Source of the DNA: Vibrio nitrifigilis
GTDB taxonomy: Bacteria; Pseudomonadota; Gammaproteobacteria; Enterobacterales; Vibrionaceae
Direction: 5' to 3'
NCBI RefSeq assembly: GCF_015686695.1
Contig: NZ_JADPMR010000001.1
Coordinates: forward strand, 2,170,001 to 2,234,000
Length of the DNA stretch: 64,000 bases
Position numbers and translations under genes: made by a program. Position 1 is the stretch's first letter. The number at the start of each line of letters is the position of its first letter. Under the pieces are notes generated by a model. It did not search any database. It was not told the origin of the DNA and worked only from the letters and a program-made list of their open reading frames with translations. Of the stretch, positions 29,062 to 39,040 are shown one piece after another.

Positions 29062-30387
29062 GTGAAACGTATTGGGGTTTATTGGTTTACTCATGATTTA
29101 CGAGTAAACGACAATCAATTGCTACATAAAGCAGCTCAAGAAGTGGACGAGCTCATTTGTGTGTATTGTGTCCCTAAGGTGGGTGCTTACCTCCAACGTT
29201 TTTCCCAGCAATCACAATTGAGTTCAGCACGGCAACATTTTCTCCACCAATCGGTTCACGACCTTGCTCTGAGTCTAAAACGTTACGACCAGACACTGCT
29301 CGTGATTGAACGCTCGCCTATCACCGTTCTTAAACACCTTATCGAAGCACATCATGTCACTCATCTTTATTGCGATCAGTTTGCCGGATATGATGAACAG
29401 CAAGTCTGCCAGCACCTAGCTCAAGATTATCCAAGCGTCAGCGTTTCCCAATTACCTAATAACACTCTGTTTGATGAAAGCCAATTGCCCTGCCAATTAC
29501 ACCATCTCCCGAGTACTTTTAGTCAATTTCGTCGCGAAGTCGAGTCCCTTGAAATCATGCTGCCATGCTCGCGACCGGTGCAACTACCTCCCCCTGAGCC
29601 TGTTCCATTAAGCTCTGTTCACTTGTCCTTATCCAACACAGAACACACCCTGTTTAAAGGTGGTGAACAAGCGGCTATTGCACATTGCCAACACTATTTT
29701 TCGACTCAAGCTGCATCATGTTATAAAGAAACACGTAACGCATTAGACGAGCCATTATCATCCACTAAGTTCTCCCCGTGGTTAGCACTCGGCTGCGTAT
29801 CCCCCAAAACAATCATTGCCATGTTGCGCCATTACGAGCAGCAACACGGACAGAACGAATCGACCTACTGGATTCAATTTGAGCTGCTGTGGCGAGAATA
29901 CTTTTACTGGTATGCCAGATGTTACCAAACGAAATTATTCCAGTTTGCAGGCATTAGTAAACACCGTCCTCTGACGAGTTTTTATGCCTCTCGTTTTCGG
30001 CAATGGCAACAAGGTCACACCCCCTATCCCATCGTTAATGCCTGTATGAAACAGTTAAATGCCACAGGTTATATGTCAAATCGAGGACGACAGTTAGTTG
30101 CAAGCTGCTTAATCCATGAACTTCAATTAGATTGGCGTTATGGCGCTGCCTATTTTGAAACTCAATTGATTGATTATGATGTGGCTTCAAACTGGGGCAA
30201 TTGGCAATACCTTGCTGGTGTGGGTGCTGACCAAAGAGGTTCGCGGCAATTTAACTTAGATAAACAAACCGAAATGTACGATCCGAAGCAGAGCTTTATC
30301 AACTGCTGGCAGGGAAATACCACCACGACCTCTATTGATCATGTGGATATGGCAGATTGGCCTATTATGCCCAAGGAGAAATCATGA
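29062..30387 (+). CDS. Cryptochrome-DASH / photolyase-family protein
   Basis: A FAD flavoprotein of the photolyase superfamily; DASH members repair UV lesions in single-stranded DNA and may act as blue-light sensors. The 441-residue product begins MKRIGVYWFTHDLRVNDN (N-terminal antenna domain) and has the DASH C-terminal FAD domain ending in GNWQYLAGVGADQRGSRQFN. The start is GTG 29062 with AAGG 8 bases upstream. Its stop overlaps the next gene by 4 bases (ATGA), so the two are probably co-translated. Confidence 0.93.
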   Translation: MKRIGVYWFTHDLRVNDNQLLHKAAQEVDELICVYCVPKVGAYLQRFSQQSQLSSARQHFLHQSVHDLALSLKRYDQTLLVIERSPITVLKHLIEAHHVTHLYCDQFAGYDEQQVCQHLAQDYPSVSVSQLPNNTLFDESQLPCQLHHLPSTFSQFRREVESLEIMLPCSRPVQLPPPEPVPLSSVHLSLSNTEHTLFKGGEQAAIAHCQHYFSTQAASCYKETRNALDEPLSSTKFSPWLALGCVSPKTIIAMLRHYEQQHGQNESTYWIQFELLWREYFYWYARCYQTKLFQFAGISKHRPLTSFYASRFRQWQQGHTPYPIVNACMKQLNATGYMSNRGRQLVASCLIHELQLDWRYGAAYFETQLIDYDVASNWGNWQYLAGVGADQRGSRQFNLDKQTEMYDPKQSFINCWQGNTTTTSIDHVDMADWPIMPKEKS

Positions 30388-31106
30388 ATAATAGCCCCCA
30401 AAATATTGTGTTAGTCGGTGGCAACGGAGGGATTGGCCTTGCCATGGTCAAACGCATTTTGAGGGTTTTTCCTTATGCTTGTATACACGCTACCTATCAT
30501 CATAGGTGTCCACCATTACATTCTCCGCAGCTAACCTGGCATCAACTTGATCTCTCCAAACCCCATCAAATTGATGAATTTGGACGTTCATTCGATCACC
30601 TTGATTGGCTCATCAATTGCGCCGGGGTATTACACACTAGAGAACAAGGCCCAGAGAAAAATGTCGAATCAATCAACCCTCACTTTTTTATGCATAATAT
30701 ACAGCTAAACACCTTACCTACTTTGCTATTGGCCCAGTCTTTTTTTAATGCACTTAGAGCATCGCCAGCGCCCAAGCTTGCTGTACTTTCAGCGCGAGTA
30801 GGGAGTATTAGCGATAACCATCTAGGCGGTTGGTACAGCTATCGATGTTCAAAAGCTGCACTGAACATGGCGGTAAAAACGCTGGCAATAGAATGGCAAC
30901 GACGACTAAAACAGGCTACTGTACTCGCTCTTCACCCTGGAACAACAGATACTCAGCTCTCAAAGCCCTTTCAAGCCAATGTTCCGACAGACAAACTGTT
31001 TCATGTTGATGAAGTTGCCACTGATTTATTGGCGTTGATTATAGCCAGTACCCCCAATGACAGTGGCTCATTTTGGGATTACTCTGGGCAAACGATCCCT
31101 TGGTAG
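30384..31106 (+). CDS. Short-chain dehydrogenase/reductase (CsgA-like)
   Basis: A 240-residue NAD(P)-dependent SDR. It has the cofactor loop VLVGGNGGIGLAMVK (glycine motif slightly changed from TGxxxGIG), the NAG-type motif in LINCAGVLHT, a catalytic Ser in LAVLSARVGSIS and the Tyr-x3-Lys pair in YSYRCSKAALNM. Start ATG 30384, GGAGAA upstream, overlapping the cry-DASH stop. An SDR next to cry-DASH or photolyase genes is a recurring pairing in marine gammaproteobacteria as I recall. Substrate unknown. Confidence 0.9.
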   Translation: MNNSPQNIVLVGGNGGIGLAMVKRILRVFPYACIHATYHHRCPPLHSPQLTWHQLDLSKPHQIDEFGRSFDHLDWLINCAGVLHTREQGPEKNVESINPHFFMHNIQLNTLPTLLLAQSFFNALRASPAPKLAVLSARVGSISDNHLGGWYSYRCSKAALNMAVKTLAIEWQRRLKQATVLALHPGTTDTQLSKPFQANVPTDKLFHVDEVATDLLALIIASTPNDSGSFWDYSGQTIPW

Positions 31107-31158
31107 AGATTTAGGTTATGGTTGAATTGATTATTTCTATTTAACAACACCATTAAAA

Positions 31159-32085
31159 TCAAACGCTAGCTCGGTTTAATGGCGCACGATCACTCAAAAA
31201 ATCTAAAAATCCCTTTATTTGCTGCGGCACATAACGAGACTGTACATATTGCGCAACAATATCGCCTTGATAACGTCCGCCTAACTGCCAATCCGGTAAC
31301 ACTTCCACCACTTTGCCATTCGCAATATGGTGTTGAATAGTAAAATCAGGAAATAATGAAATACCAAGGTGATTAAGAACGGCTTCTCGCCTTATTTCAC
31401 TGTGATTAACGGTTAAGTGACCACTCACATTCACAGCAGCTTTTTCGCTATGTTTGGTAAAAGACCAAACACTGTCTTTAGGACTTTCTCCGAGACAGAT
31501 GCAAGCATGTCGATTTAAATCACTGGGTACTTGCGGCATCCCATTTTGTTCAATATATCGAGAACTCGCACATAACCGCATTCGACACGGACCTAGCGAC
31601 CGTGCAACCAGTCCAAGGATAGGTGTTTGCGTAATGTGAATAACGACATCCACATCATTACTCACCGGGTCAACAAAGTGGTCTTCAACCTTCATATGCA
31701 CTTGAACCTGTGGATGAATACGCATGAATTCAAACACTAATGGCATCAAGACTTGCTTAGATAGTGCCTTTGGCGCAGCGACTCGCAAACTCCCGGACAA
31801 AGCTTGTTTATCTGCATAAGCCGCTGCGACTGCGAGATTGGCAGCCTGAAGCATTTCTCGACATAAAGCGAATACCGCCTCTCCCTCTGGAGTCAGCGAC
31901 ATTTGCCGTGTAGTCCTCTGCAATAAACTGATTTCTAATGTGTTTTCCAATCTAGAAATCGTACGACTGACTGATGATGGAGCTGTTCCCAAGTTTTCGG
32001 CCGCTTTAGAAAAGCTCCCTAACTCGACAACTTTAACGAAAGTGCCCATTTCAGACAGTAACGGCAACAGTTTATTTGTATCCAT
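31159..32085 (-). CDS. LysR-family transcriptional regulator
   Basis: A 308-residue LysR regulator: helix-turn-helix near residues 20-40 (GSFSKAAENLGTAPSSVSR), then an effector-binding domain (LRVAAPKALSKQVLMPL...). I start it at ATG 32085 (MDTNKLLPLLSEM), with AGGA upstream; an in-frame start at 32169 would add a non-homologous tail and overlap the divergent promoter. Divergent from the EamA transporter gene with 87 bp between them, the classic LysR-target arrangement. Confidence 0.92.
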   Translation of the reverse strand: MDTNKLLPLLSEMGTFVKVVELGSFSKAAENLGTAPSSVSRTISRLENTLEISLLQRTTRQMSLTPEGEAVFALCREMLQAANLAVAAAYADKQALSGSLRVAAPKALSKQVLMPLVFEFMRIHPQVQVHMKVEDHFVDPVSNDVDVVIHITQTPILGLVARSLGPCRMRLCASSRYIEQNGMPQVPSDLNRHACICLGESPKDSVWSFTKHSEKAAVNVSGHLTVNHSEIRREAVLNHLGISLFPDFTIQHHIANGKVVEVLPDWQLGGRYQGDIVAQYVQSRYVPQQIKGFLDFLSDRAPLNRASV

Positions 32086-32172
32086 AACGCAAAAGTCCTG
32101 TGCGTGTAAGCCTATTTTTCCTTTCAAGTTACTAATCAATACTGATAGCGTCAACTCCAAGAGGAACAAACC

Positions 32173-33087
32173 ATGGCCTTACCGACTCCAACACGTTCAA
32201 TCCTTCAGCCTATACAACGTATGCCCTATATAGAAATGCTCTTGCTCTTAGTCGCGATATTTTGGGGGACCAGCTACGCTGTGACTAAACAAGGATTGAA
32301 TTACACCGATGTCATGATGTTCATCGCATTACGCTTTTCCATTACCTTCATTTGTTTATTACCCGCACTGATTCGCGATATTCTCCAAGCCACTGATTGG
32401 CGCTGGGTAAACATAGTGCCAACAGGCGTCATCCTTGCCACTATCTTTTTCTGTGAGGTATATGGCGTTGCCCATACATCAGCATCAAAGGCCGCTTTTA
32501 TAATCAGTCTCTGTGTTATTTTCACTGCCTTACTTGAGCCGATTATTAATCGCCAACGTGTCTCGAAAAGATTGATCGTCATGGCTTTAATATCAGTATT
32601 GGGCGTTGCATTACTGACCGGGATACAACCCTATTCAGCATTTGAACTTCAGCAAGGTGATGGATTTATTTTGCTGGCAGCGTTACTACGAGCATTGATG
32701 GTGACAACAACCAAACGTTTTTCGACCAAGCAAAGTCTTAGTAGTTTATCTATTACCGCAATTCAATCTGGTACGGTGAGCATGTTAGCCATCGTGAGTT
32801 GCTGGGTGGGCAATCATGACTTTTCTTTACCGGCAGCACCAAACTTTTGGTTTATTATTATCTATTTAGTGTTGGGCTGTACCTTATTTGCCTTTTTCAT
32901 TCAAAACTACGCGATACAAAAGACCTCCCCAACAAAAGTCGCTTTGCTGATGGGCAGTGAACCTCTTTTTGGCGCTTTATTTGCTATGGCTTGGCTAAAT
33001 GAAACCCTTACGATTAATCAAATCATTGGCGGGATACTTATTTTAATCAGCGTGTTAATCACGTCACGCGAGCAATCAAACCATTAG
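32173..33087 (+). CDS. EamA/DMT-family small-molecule exporter
   Basis: A 304-residue inner-membrane protein with about ten hydrophobic helices in two EamA repeats (FWGTSYAVTKQGLNYTD near the N-terminus; MGSEPLFGALFAMAWLNETL in the second). Relatives export amino acids or metabolites; the substrate here is unknown. AGAGG precedes the ATG. Probably regulated by the divergent LysR protein. Confidence 0.91.
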   Translation: MALPTPTRSILQPIQRMPYIEMLLLLVAIFWGTSYAVTKQGLNYTDVMMFIALRFSITFICLLPALIRDILQATDWRWVNIVPTGVILATIFFCEVYGVAHTSASKAAFIISLCVIFTALLEPIINRQRVSKRLIVMALISVLGVALLTGIQPYSAFELQQGDGFILLAALLRALMVTTTKRFSTKQSLSSLSITAIQSGTVSMLAIVSCWVGNHDFSLPAAPNFWFIIIYLVLGCTLFAFFIQNYAIQKTSPTKVALLMGSEPLFGALFAMAWLNETLTINQIIGGILILISVLITSREQSNH

Positions 33088-33427
33088 CGAATAAGAACAT
33101 GTGATGATTAGCCACATAGAAACAGCAGGGATAATTACCGGGACGATTTAATCACAAATCCTTCGGTAGTCACGCAGACCCTTAAAGTGACAGCGTCACT
33201 ACAAATTAAAACGTAGTCATCATTACAACCCAGCGGCTTAATCTTGTAACAAAGGTGACACTTCATGTCAGCTTGACCAGTACACCTTAAAATAAATAAC
33301 CCTTTTAAACAAATAGTTAATAATACGACCCGCTCCAACCAATATAAATAAACCGGCATATATTTTGAAAGATAGAAACGCTGAGAGAACAATAATGTTT
33401 AGTCTGCGCAGGTAAGGATCAACGAGC
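33088..33427. other. Intergenic region upstream of the ArsC-like gene
   Basis: About 340 bp without a convincing gene; the one minus-strand frame here (33135-33392) is short, lacks a good ribosome binding site and has no recognisable family. A small inverted repeat (GTGACAGCGTCAC, near 33187) is visible. The promoter of 33428 should lie here. Confidence 0.35.
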
Positions 33428-33874
33428 ATGGCACATATCCACTTTTTTCAGAAACCAGGGTGTATCAACAACGGCAAGCAAGTTAAATTACTTAAAGCCG
33501 CAGGACACGACGTCATTGAAGACGATCTGTTAACTCATGTATGGTCAGTTGAAATATTGAAAACCTTTTTTGGTTCACAACCATTAAGCGCTTGTTTTAA
33601 TCAGCAAGCTCCAGCAATAAAGAGCCAAGAGCTCGATCCAACCAAATTAACCGATGAGCAAGCCCTAGAGCTTATGGTGAACCATCCCATTTTAATAAAA
33701 CGCCCATTGATGATTATTAATGAAGAGCATTTTATCCAAGGGTTTGACCAGAATATGCTGGCAGAACTGATTGGCCTTGAACCAATGCACGGAAAAGAGA
33801 CCGTAGTACAAAATCTTCGCCAACAAGATTTAGAGCACTGCCCTAACGACAAAAACATCACGACGTGTGATTAA
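33428..33874 (+). CDS. ArsC/Spx-fold protein, nitrogenase-associated type
   Basis: A 148-residue thioredoxin-fold protein of the ArsC superfamily. The N-terminus (HIHFFQKPGCINNGKQVKLL) and the PILIKRPLMI segment match the group named nitrogenase-associated protein (often found beside nif genes, also in non-fixers). One cysteine (Cys12, PGC) is in the ArsC active-site position; arsenate reductase activity is not supported by further motifs. No nif gene is in the window. Stands alone. Confidence 0.8.
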   Translation: MAHIHFFQKPGCINNGKQVKLLKAAGHDVIEDDLLTHVWSVEILKTFFGSQPLSACFNQQAPAIKSQELDPTKLTDEQALELMVNHPILIKRPLMIINEEHFIQGFDQNMLAELIGLEPMHGKETVVQNLRQQDLEHCPNDKNITTCD

Positions 33875-34107
33875 ACCTCTCCCCTAGCAGTTCTCTTTTC
33901 TCCTCTAAGGAAGAGAGCTGCGCCCCTCAATTTAGTACTACAATCCGACCCTTATTCCATAAAACGCTCACGATTCATTACCTTACAGATACAGACAATA
34001 TATCTTGGTGGTAACTCGTCTAAAAACCGGTAACAAAGCTCTACTTATTACTGTTCTCAACTATATTTAAGTAATACTTTTCAGTATGGCGAGCCAAAGG
34101 AAACTGA

Positions 34108-35949
34108 ATGAATGACAAGCTTATGGTAACGTCTTGTGAGATACGAGAGGTTAAAGAGCAAGCATTTAGCAAACTCAAGTCTACTAATATTGGCGAACTC
34201 AACGAATTAGATAGTTTACTGGCTGTCGTCTCTTTCCAATTTCAATCCTTGATGGTTCAAGTCACCCTGTTCGATGTGGATAATGATGTTCTTCAGCAGT
34301 ATCCTATTGCCATTTATGGTCAAACTCTATTAGAGCCACCTCGCATATCCGCGTTCAATCAAACGGTGTTAAAAGCGAAAATACTGACCCAAGCAACGTT
34401 AGAACCAGGGCCAATCTATGCATTTGGACTACCGCTTCATATTACAGATTACGGTGATGTTGGCGTTCTCACTCTTATGCTCAGGACAAACATAGAGTTA
34501 TCAGATCAACAAATCGAGTGTTTATCCCTATTCTCTCATGCCATTGAACAAATTTTAACGACACGCCTTAATCGATATCGTTCGGATATTATTTCACTTT
34601 CTATTGCCAAAAACGCCGAGCAAAAAGCCATCACTAGGCACATGCTATTACTAGAAGAAGTGGCGAAAGTATCCGGTGTGGGGGGATGGGAATATGACTA
34701 TGCCACTCAAGAGCTTTATATAACTCAAAGGACACGTGAAATTCATGAGTTGCCAAACGATGCGCAAATTTCACTGGAAGATGCCTTTAACTTTTATGCA
34801 CCAGAAGCTCAGGATGACATTCGCCAAGCTGTTGAACAAGCCGTCAACGTCACCGGAATTTGGTTTTGTGAATTACCCTTTATCACAGCAAAAGGGAATC
34901 GCATTTGGGTTCGCACGTCAGGGAAAGCAGTTCGAGAAAACGGCGCAGTGGTAAGACTTAATGGGGCATTCCAAGATATCACTGCTATTCGTGAACAAGA
35001 AAAACAGCTCAAAGAGAGCGAGCAATTAGCGAAAGAACGGAGCTCTGAATTACAGACTATTTTGGCAAACATGAGCCAAGGTGTAGCGGTATTTGATAAA
35101 CACTCACGCCTTAAATACTGGAATACACCGTATGTCGATATCTTAGGCCACGATCCTAAACAAATACATCACGGCAAATTACATCTCGACTTGTTAAAAG
35201 AGACGGTGCGTGAACATGCTCAACACCTCGAACCTCAGCAACTATTTGATGAGATGCAAGATCACTTCCAACGAGGAGACCCCTTACGGACTAAGCGTGA
35301 ATTACTCGATAACCGCATCGTGACTATTCTGTACTCTCCGTTACCTGATCAAGGCTGGATCATCACAGTAGAAGATATTACTGAACGAGAAATCGCCACA
35401 TCCAAAATAGCTCATGCGGCTCATCACGACACCCTAACCGGCTTAGCGAATAGAACACTTTTCAATGAGTCATTGGAAAAAGTTGTTCTTTCTGAAGAGC
35501 ATCATCAAAACAAGTGCAATACGGTGTTGATGTTGCTTGATTTAGATAAGTTCAAACAAATTAATGACACCCACGGGCATTTGGTTGGAGACAAAATATT
35601 AAAAGCCGTTGCTCAACGTCTCGTCCATGCCGTGAGATGTACCGACGTGGTAGCTCGTCTAGGTGGTGATGAATTTGCCGTTATTCTATCGGGTCACGAC
35701 AAAATCTATGAGATAGCGATTTCAACGGCTAAACGCATCCAACAAACCATCTGTAAACCTTATCGAATTGATAAATTGCAGCTTAAAATTGGCATCAGTA
35801 TCGGCCTATCTCTGGTTAAAGAAAGCGATGAATCCATTAGTGATGTGATTAATAGAGCCGATCTTGCCCTTTATGCGGTGAAAAATTCTGGCAGAAACCA
35901 TTTTCTTTTTTACGATGAAACGCTAGAGCGAAAAACCAACACAAAATAG
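34108..35949 (+). CDS. GAF-like/PAS/PAS/GGDEF diguanylate cyclase (cytoplasmic)
   Basis: Probably makes c-di-GMP from GTP. The 613-residue product has an N-terminal GAF-like region (about 25-155), two PAS domains (about 190-295 and 310-425, the second of PAS_7 type) and a GGDEF domain with an intact GGDEF motif (519-523), metal-site Asp in LDLDKFKQIND and an RxxD inhibitory site (510-513), so activity and product inhibition are both expected. No membrane helix. AAGGAA precedes the ATG. The signal sensed is unknown. Confidence 0.92.
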   Translation: MNDKLMVTSCEIREVKEQAFSKLKSTNIGELNELDSLLAVVSFQFQSLMVQVTLFDVDNDVLQQYPIAIYGQTLLEPPRISAFNQTVLKAKILTQATLEPGPIYAFGLPLHITDYGDVGVLTLMLRTNIELSDQQIECLSLFSHAIEQILTTRLNRYRSDIISLSIAKNAEQKAITRHMLLLEEVAKVSGVGGWEYDYATQELYITQRTREIHELPNDAQISLEDAFNFYAPEAQDDIRQAVEQAVNVTGIWFCELPFITAKGNRIWVRTSGKAVRENGAVVRLNGAFQDITAIREQEKQLKESEQLAKERSSELQTILANMSQGVAVFDKHSRLKYWNTPYVDILGHDPKQIHHGKLHLDLLKETVREHAQHLEPQQLFDEMQDHFQRGDPLRTKRELLDNRIVTILYSPLPDQGWIITVEDITEREIATSKIAHAAHHDTLTGLANRTLFNESLEKVVLSEEHHQNKCNTVLMLLDLDKFKQINDTHGHLVGDKILKAVAQRLVHAVRCTDVVARLGGDEFAVILSGHDKIYEIAISTAKRIQQTICKPYRIDKLQLKIGISIGLSLVKESDESISDVINRADLALYAVKNSGRNHFLFYDETLERKTNTK

Positions 35950-36168
35950 CCACACTCGCCCAATGATATAAGCGAGTAAATCTGTTGTTATTCTATATAT
36001 GAATCTCTATTCTTATACGTAGCCGTACTCAAATAACCTACAGAGCTAGGATGCAACATTTTGCGGTGACATGAGTATGAAGAAAAGTCTGATTGGACAA
36101 GTTTATTACAAGGATTAAATAAGTGCTCAATCATTGGTCTTGGCGATTTTTACGTTGGCAGATAAGCA

Positions 36169-37854
36169 ATGATGGTAAATAAATATCTCATAATCATGGT
36201 GATATTGTTATACAGCCAACTATCACATGCTTTACCTTCGATTCCCTCTTCAAGTGGAATGAACTCCCACCTCATCTCTGCTATCGAATACGTACAACTT
36301 CCCCAAGATAGCGACAAAGATATCAATAATATCGAGCAATATTTCGAGAGCCACTCGGTCAATCACGCCTCAAATAGTTTACTTTCACTTGGCATTAGCC
36401 ACCAGATTACTTGGGTCAAACTATCACTACATAATCCGACGAAAGACACACTCACTCGTTATCTAACCGCAGGGAAAACGTGGATAGACAGTCTCGATGT
36501 ATACAGTATTCAAGATCACCTTCCCCATCACCAACATGCTGGCGACTACGAATTTGCCAGCCATCATTTAGTTCCAGGTGTCGGCTTTGTATTTCCGGTT
36601 ACGATTCCTCCAGGGAACAGTCACATATTCATTCGTGCTCAATCGCTGGATCCAATGACACTACCTATTGATTTACAGAATACCGGCGATGCGCGTGGCT
36701 ATCATGCCTTAGTGCACATCACATCAGGCTGGGTATATGGGGTATTGATGGCACTGATTGGGTTCAATCTGGTGCTGTATTTCACTGTTAAACAAAGTTA
36801 CACACTCTATTACTGCTGCTATATCGCTTGCTTTATCATTGTAAACCTCTCGTATAATGGCTTTGGGTTTGCTTGGTTCTATCCCCATTCGCTGTACATC
36901 CAAAACTATTGCACTCTGGTATTTATGGTGCTTCATGGCGTCAGTGGCTTAATATTTATCGCCAGCTTTCTCTCCATTAAGCGCAATATGCCATTCATTT
37001 ATAAATTCGTCGCCGTGTATTGTACAGCGGGTGTGATTACAATGAGCATCCTTATAGTGCAAAAAGCACACATTATGGCGACCCACATAGCCTTTAACTA
37101 TTTAACTCTTGCCACTCTCTTGATGATCGCTATCGCCGGATTAAGTATTGGTAAAGTGAAAGATGCACAATACTTTTTAGTGGCCGTGCTATGTAGCATG
37201 CTTGGTTTATTAGTGACAACTCTCTCTGTGAGGGGAAACCTTCCATATAATTACTTTACTTTTAACAGTGCAGTTTTTGGTGTGGTGTTAGAAGCGATTA
37301 TTCTTGCCATTATCGTAAGTATACGATTAAAAGCGATAGACAAGGAACGTATTACTGCACAATACCTCTCCGCGTATGATCCACTAACCAATATTTTTAA
37401 CCGGCGGTCATTTTTTAACGTCGGCCAAAAAATCATTAAAAACGCGACAAAAAATAAAACTCCGCTCTGCTTTGTCATGATGGATATTGATCACTTTAAA
37501 AATATTAACGATATTCATGGCCATTATGTCGGAGACCAAGCATTAACTCATATAGCATGCCTGTTAAAGAAAAATATTCGGGTAACAGATATCCTAGCGC
37601 GCTGGGGCGGAGAAGAAATAGCCATTCTGTTACCAAAAACCAACCTGGAGCAAGCTCTCGCTTGTACTGAACATTTACGCGCCACTATCGAAGACACCCC
37701 ATTGATTGTTAATGGTGAAGAGGTTGTCATAACCGCTAGCTTTGGCATCGCTGTTGCTCATCATAATGAGCCGCTGGATGAATTATTCAAACGTGCTGAC
37801 AAGCAGCTCTATAAAGCTAAAAATCAAGGCCGTAACCGCATCGGTTGTGAATAA
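36169..37854 (+). CDS. 7TMR-DISM membrane sensor with GGDEF domain
   Basis: The 561-residue product has a signal peptide or first helix, a periplasmic 7TMR-DISMED2 carbohydrate-binding-like domain (about 40-180), seven hydrophobic helices (about 190-395) and a GGDEF domain with the metal-site motif MDIDHFKNIND, an RxxD inhibitory site (RVTD) and GGEEI (480-484) in place of GGEEF. The Phe to Ile change is mild, so cyclase activity is still plausible. It is separated from the preceding cyclase by about 220 bp and has its own start (ATG 36169 or 36172). Confidence 0.9.
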   Translation: MMVNKYLIIMVILLYSQLSHALPSIPSSSGMNSHLISAIEYVQLPQDSDKDINNIEQYFESHSVNHASNSLLSLGISHQITWVKLSLHNPTKDTLTRYLTAGKTWIDSLDVYSIQDHLPHHQHAGDYEFASHHLVPGVGFVFPVTIPPGNSHIFIRAQSLDPMTLPIDLQNTGDARGYHALVHITSGWVYGVLMALIGFNLVLYFTVKQSYTLYYCCYIACFIIVNLSYNGFGFAWFYPHSLYIQNYCTLVFMVLHGVSGLIFIASFLSIKRNMPFIYKFVAVYCTAGVITMSILIVQKAHIMATHIAFNYLTLATLLMIAIAGLSIGKVKDAQYFLVAVLCSMLGLLVTTLSVRGNLPYNYFTFNSAVFGVVLEAIILAIIVSIRLKAIDKERITAQYLSAYDPLTNIFNRRSFFNVGQKIIKNATKNKTPLCFVMMDIDHFKNINDIHGHYVGDQALTHIACLLKKNIRVTDILARWGGEEIAILLPKTNLEQALACTEHLRATIEDTPLIVNGEEVVITASFGIAVAHHNEPLDELFKRADKQLYKAKNQGRNRIGCE

Positions 37855-38428
37855 TTTACATCCCCAATAATTAACAATTACGTTATTTACATTACATCAA
37901 TAAACTGTGATTTATATCTTATTTGAGCACATTAGGAATCATTAAATTATTTGAACCGTGCTTTTTATATGATGATTTTTCATTATATAACACATACTTA
38001 TTCCTTATTTATATAAAATTAATCACTCCAGCTATGTTCTCACTAACCTCTCATAACAACTCGAATTATTATTCATTAATACTATCTACTTACCTCATTT
38101 TTATTCAAATTTAATATTAAAAGTTAACTAAAAGTTAATATATGATAACCAAAGATGTTACAAAATATTAATCAATAACAATATAAATTAACATGGTAAC
38201 TCACCAAATCCCCCGTTACTACTGGCATTATCCGTCTGTTCTCGACTCAATGGTCCTATCACCACTGTGACTTAACAGTGTTGTTCATAGAGCGGTCTTT
38301 TTCATTTCGCGTTTATTTAGATACCTGACTATCGCTTGTTAGCGAGCTTGGTAAGACAGGAAATAACGGCCGATAAGTGTCATGTAATTACGTGTGCGGG
38401 TATAACAATAATCACTGGAGGTAACATA
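37855..38428. other. AT-rich region upstream of the dehydrogenase operon
   Basis: About 570 bp, markedly AT-rich, no convincing gene on either strand. It must carry the promoter of the three-gene dehydrogenase operon. I could not pick a clear -35/-10 pair or a palindromic operator by eye. Confidence 0.4.
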
Positions 38429-39001
38429 GTGAAAAATCGTGTTCACGTTCAGAACTCAAATTCATCTGAGCTTTCTGAATCTAATATGACCCGACGTCGT
38501 TTTTTATCGTCAGCCGTCGCTACCGCTGTCGGTGGATATGTCATGCTCTCGGTACCTAAGGTTAGCTTTGCAGCTGACTTTGGCTCCTTATCCCCCGAGT
38601 TACAAAAAATCGCGGCTTTGCTAACTGCGAAACCTATTGATCCCGCGCTGGCCGCTCGTGCTAGTGAGGCATTAGCGAAAGTTGATCCCCAGTTTCCCGC
38701 CCATTTTTCGGATCTCGCTACCTTTCTAAAGGATCACCACATTACCAGTTTGGAAGAGTTAAAAGTTCAACCGGCATTTACAGGCCAAATAAAGACGACC
38801 GCACAAAGCATTATCTCAGCGTTCTATCTTGGCTATGTGGGCACACCGGTCGCACATTCCTCTGAAGACAACGTCGAATTTGTCACTTACACCCAAGCGC
38901 TGACTTACCAGTTAACTAAACCGTATACCCCAATTCCAAGTTATTCACGCTGGCAAACCGGCTATTGGGAGCACGTGCCTAACACGCCATCATTCTCATA
39001 A
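38429..39001 (+). CDS. Small (gamma) Tat subunit of a FAD-dependent sugar/polyol dehydrogenase complex
   Basis: A 190-residue protein with a twin-arginine signal (MTRRRFLSSAVATAVGGYV, Arg22-Arg24). It belongs to the FAD-SLDH/FAD-GDH small-subunit type, which escorts the folded flavoprotein through the Tat pathway. The start is GTG 38429 with GGAGG 7 bases upstream; the longer in-frame ATG at 38336 adds a cysteine-containing tail with no signal features. It is followed by the GMC flavoprotein and the cytochrome c genes, the standard order of this complex. Confidence 0.88.
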   Translation: MKNRVHVQNSNSSELSESNMTRRRFLSSAVATAVGGYVMLSVPKVSFAADFGSLSPELQKIAALLTAKPIDPALAARASEALAKVDPQFPAHFSDLATFLKDHHITSLEELKVQPAFTGQIKTTAQSIISAFYLGYVGTPVAHSSEDNVEFVTYTQALTYQLTKPYTPIPSYSRWQTGYWEHVPNTPSFS

Positions 39002-39040
39002 AAATAAAACAAAATAACGCAGTATTAAGGAAGTATTATC

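Noticed and set aside
33135..33392. 85-residue minus-strand frame before the ArsC-like gene
   Set aside because: No ribosome binding site and no recognisable domain; looks like random open frame.
37923..38114. 63-residue plus-strand frame in the AT-rich region before the dehydrogenase operon
   Set aside because: Composition follows local AT richness (Phe, Ile, Tyr, Leu, Asn), no ribosome binding site.
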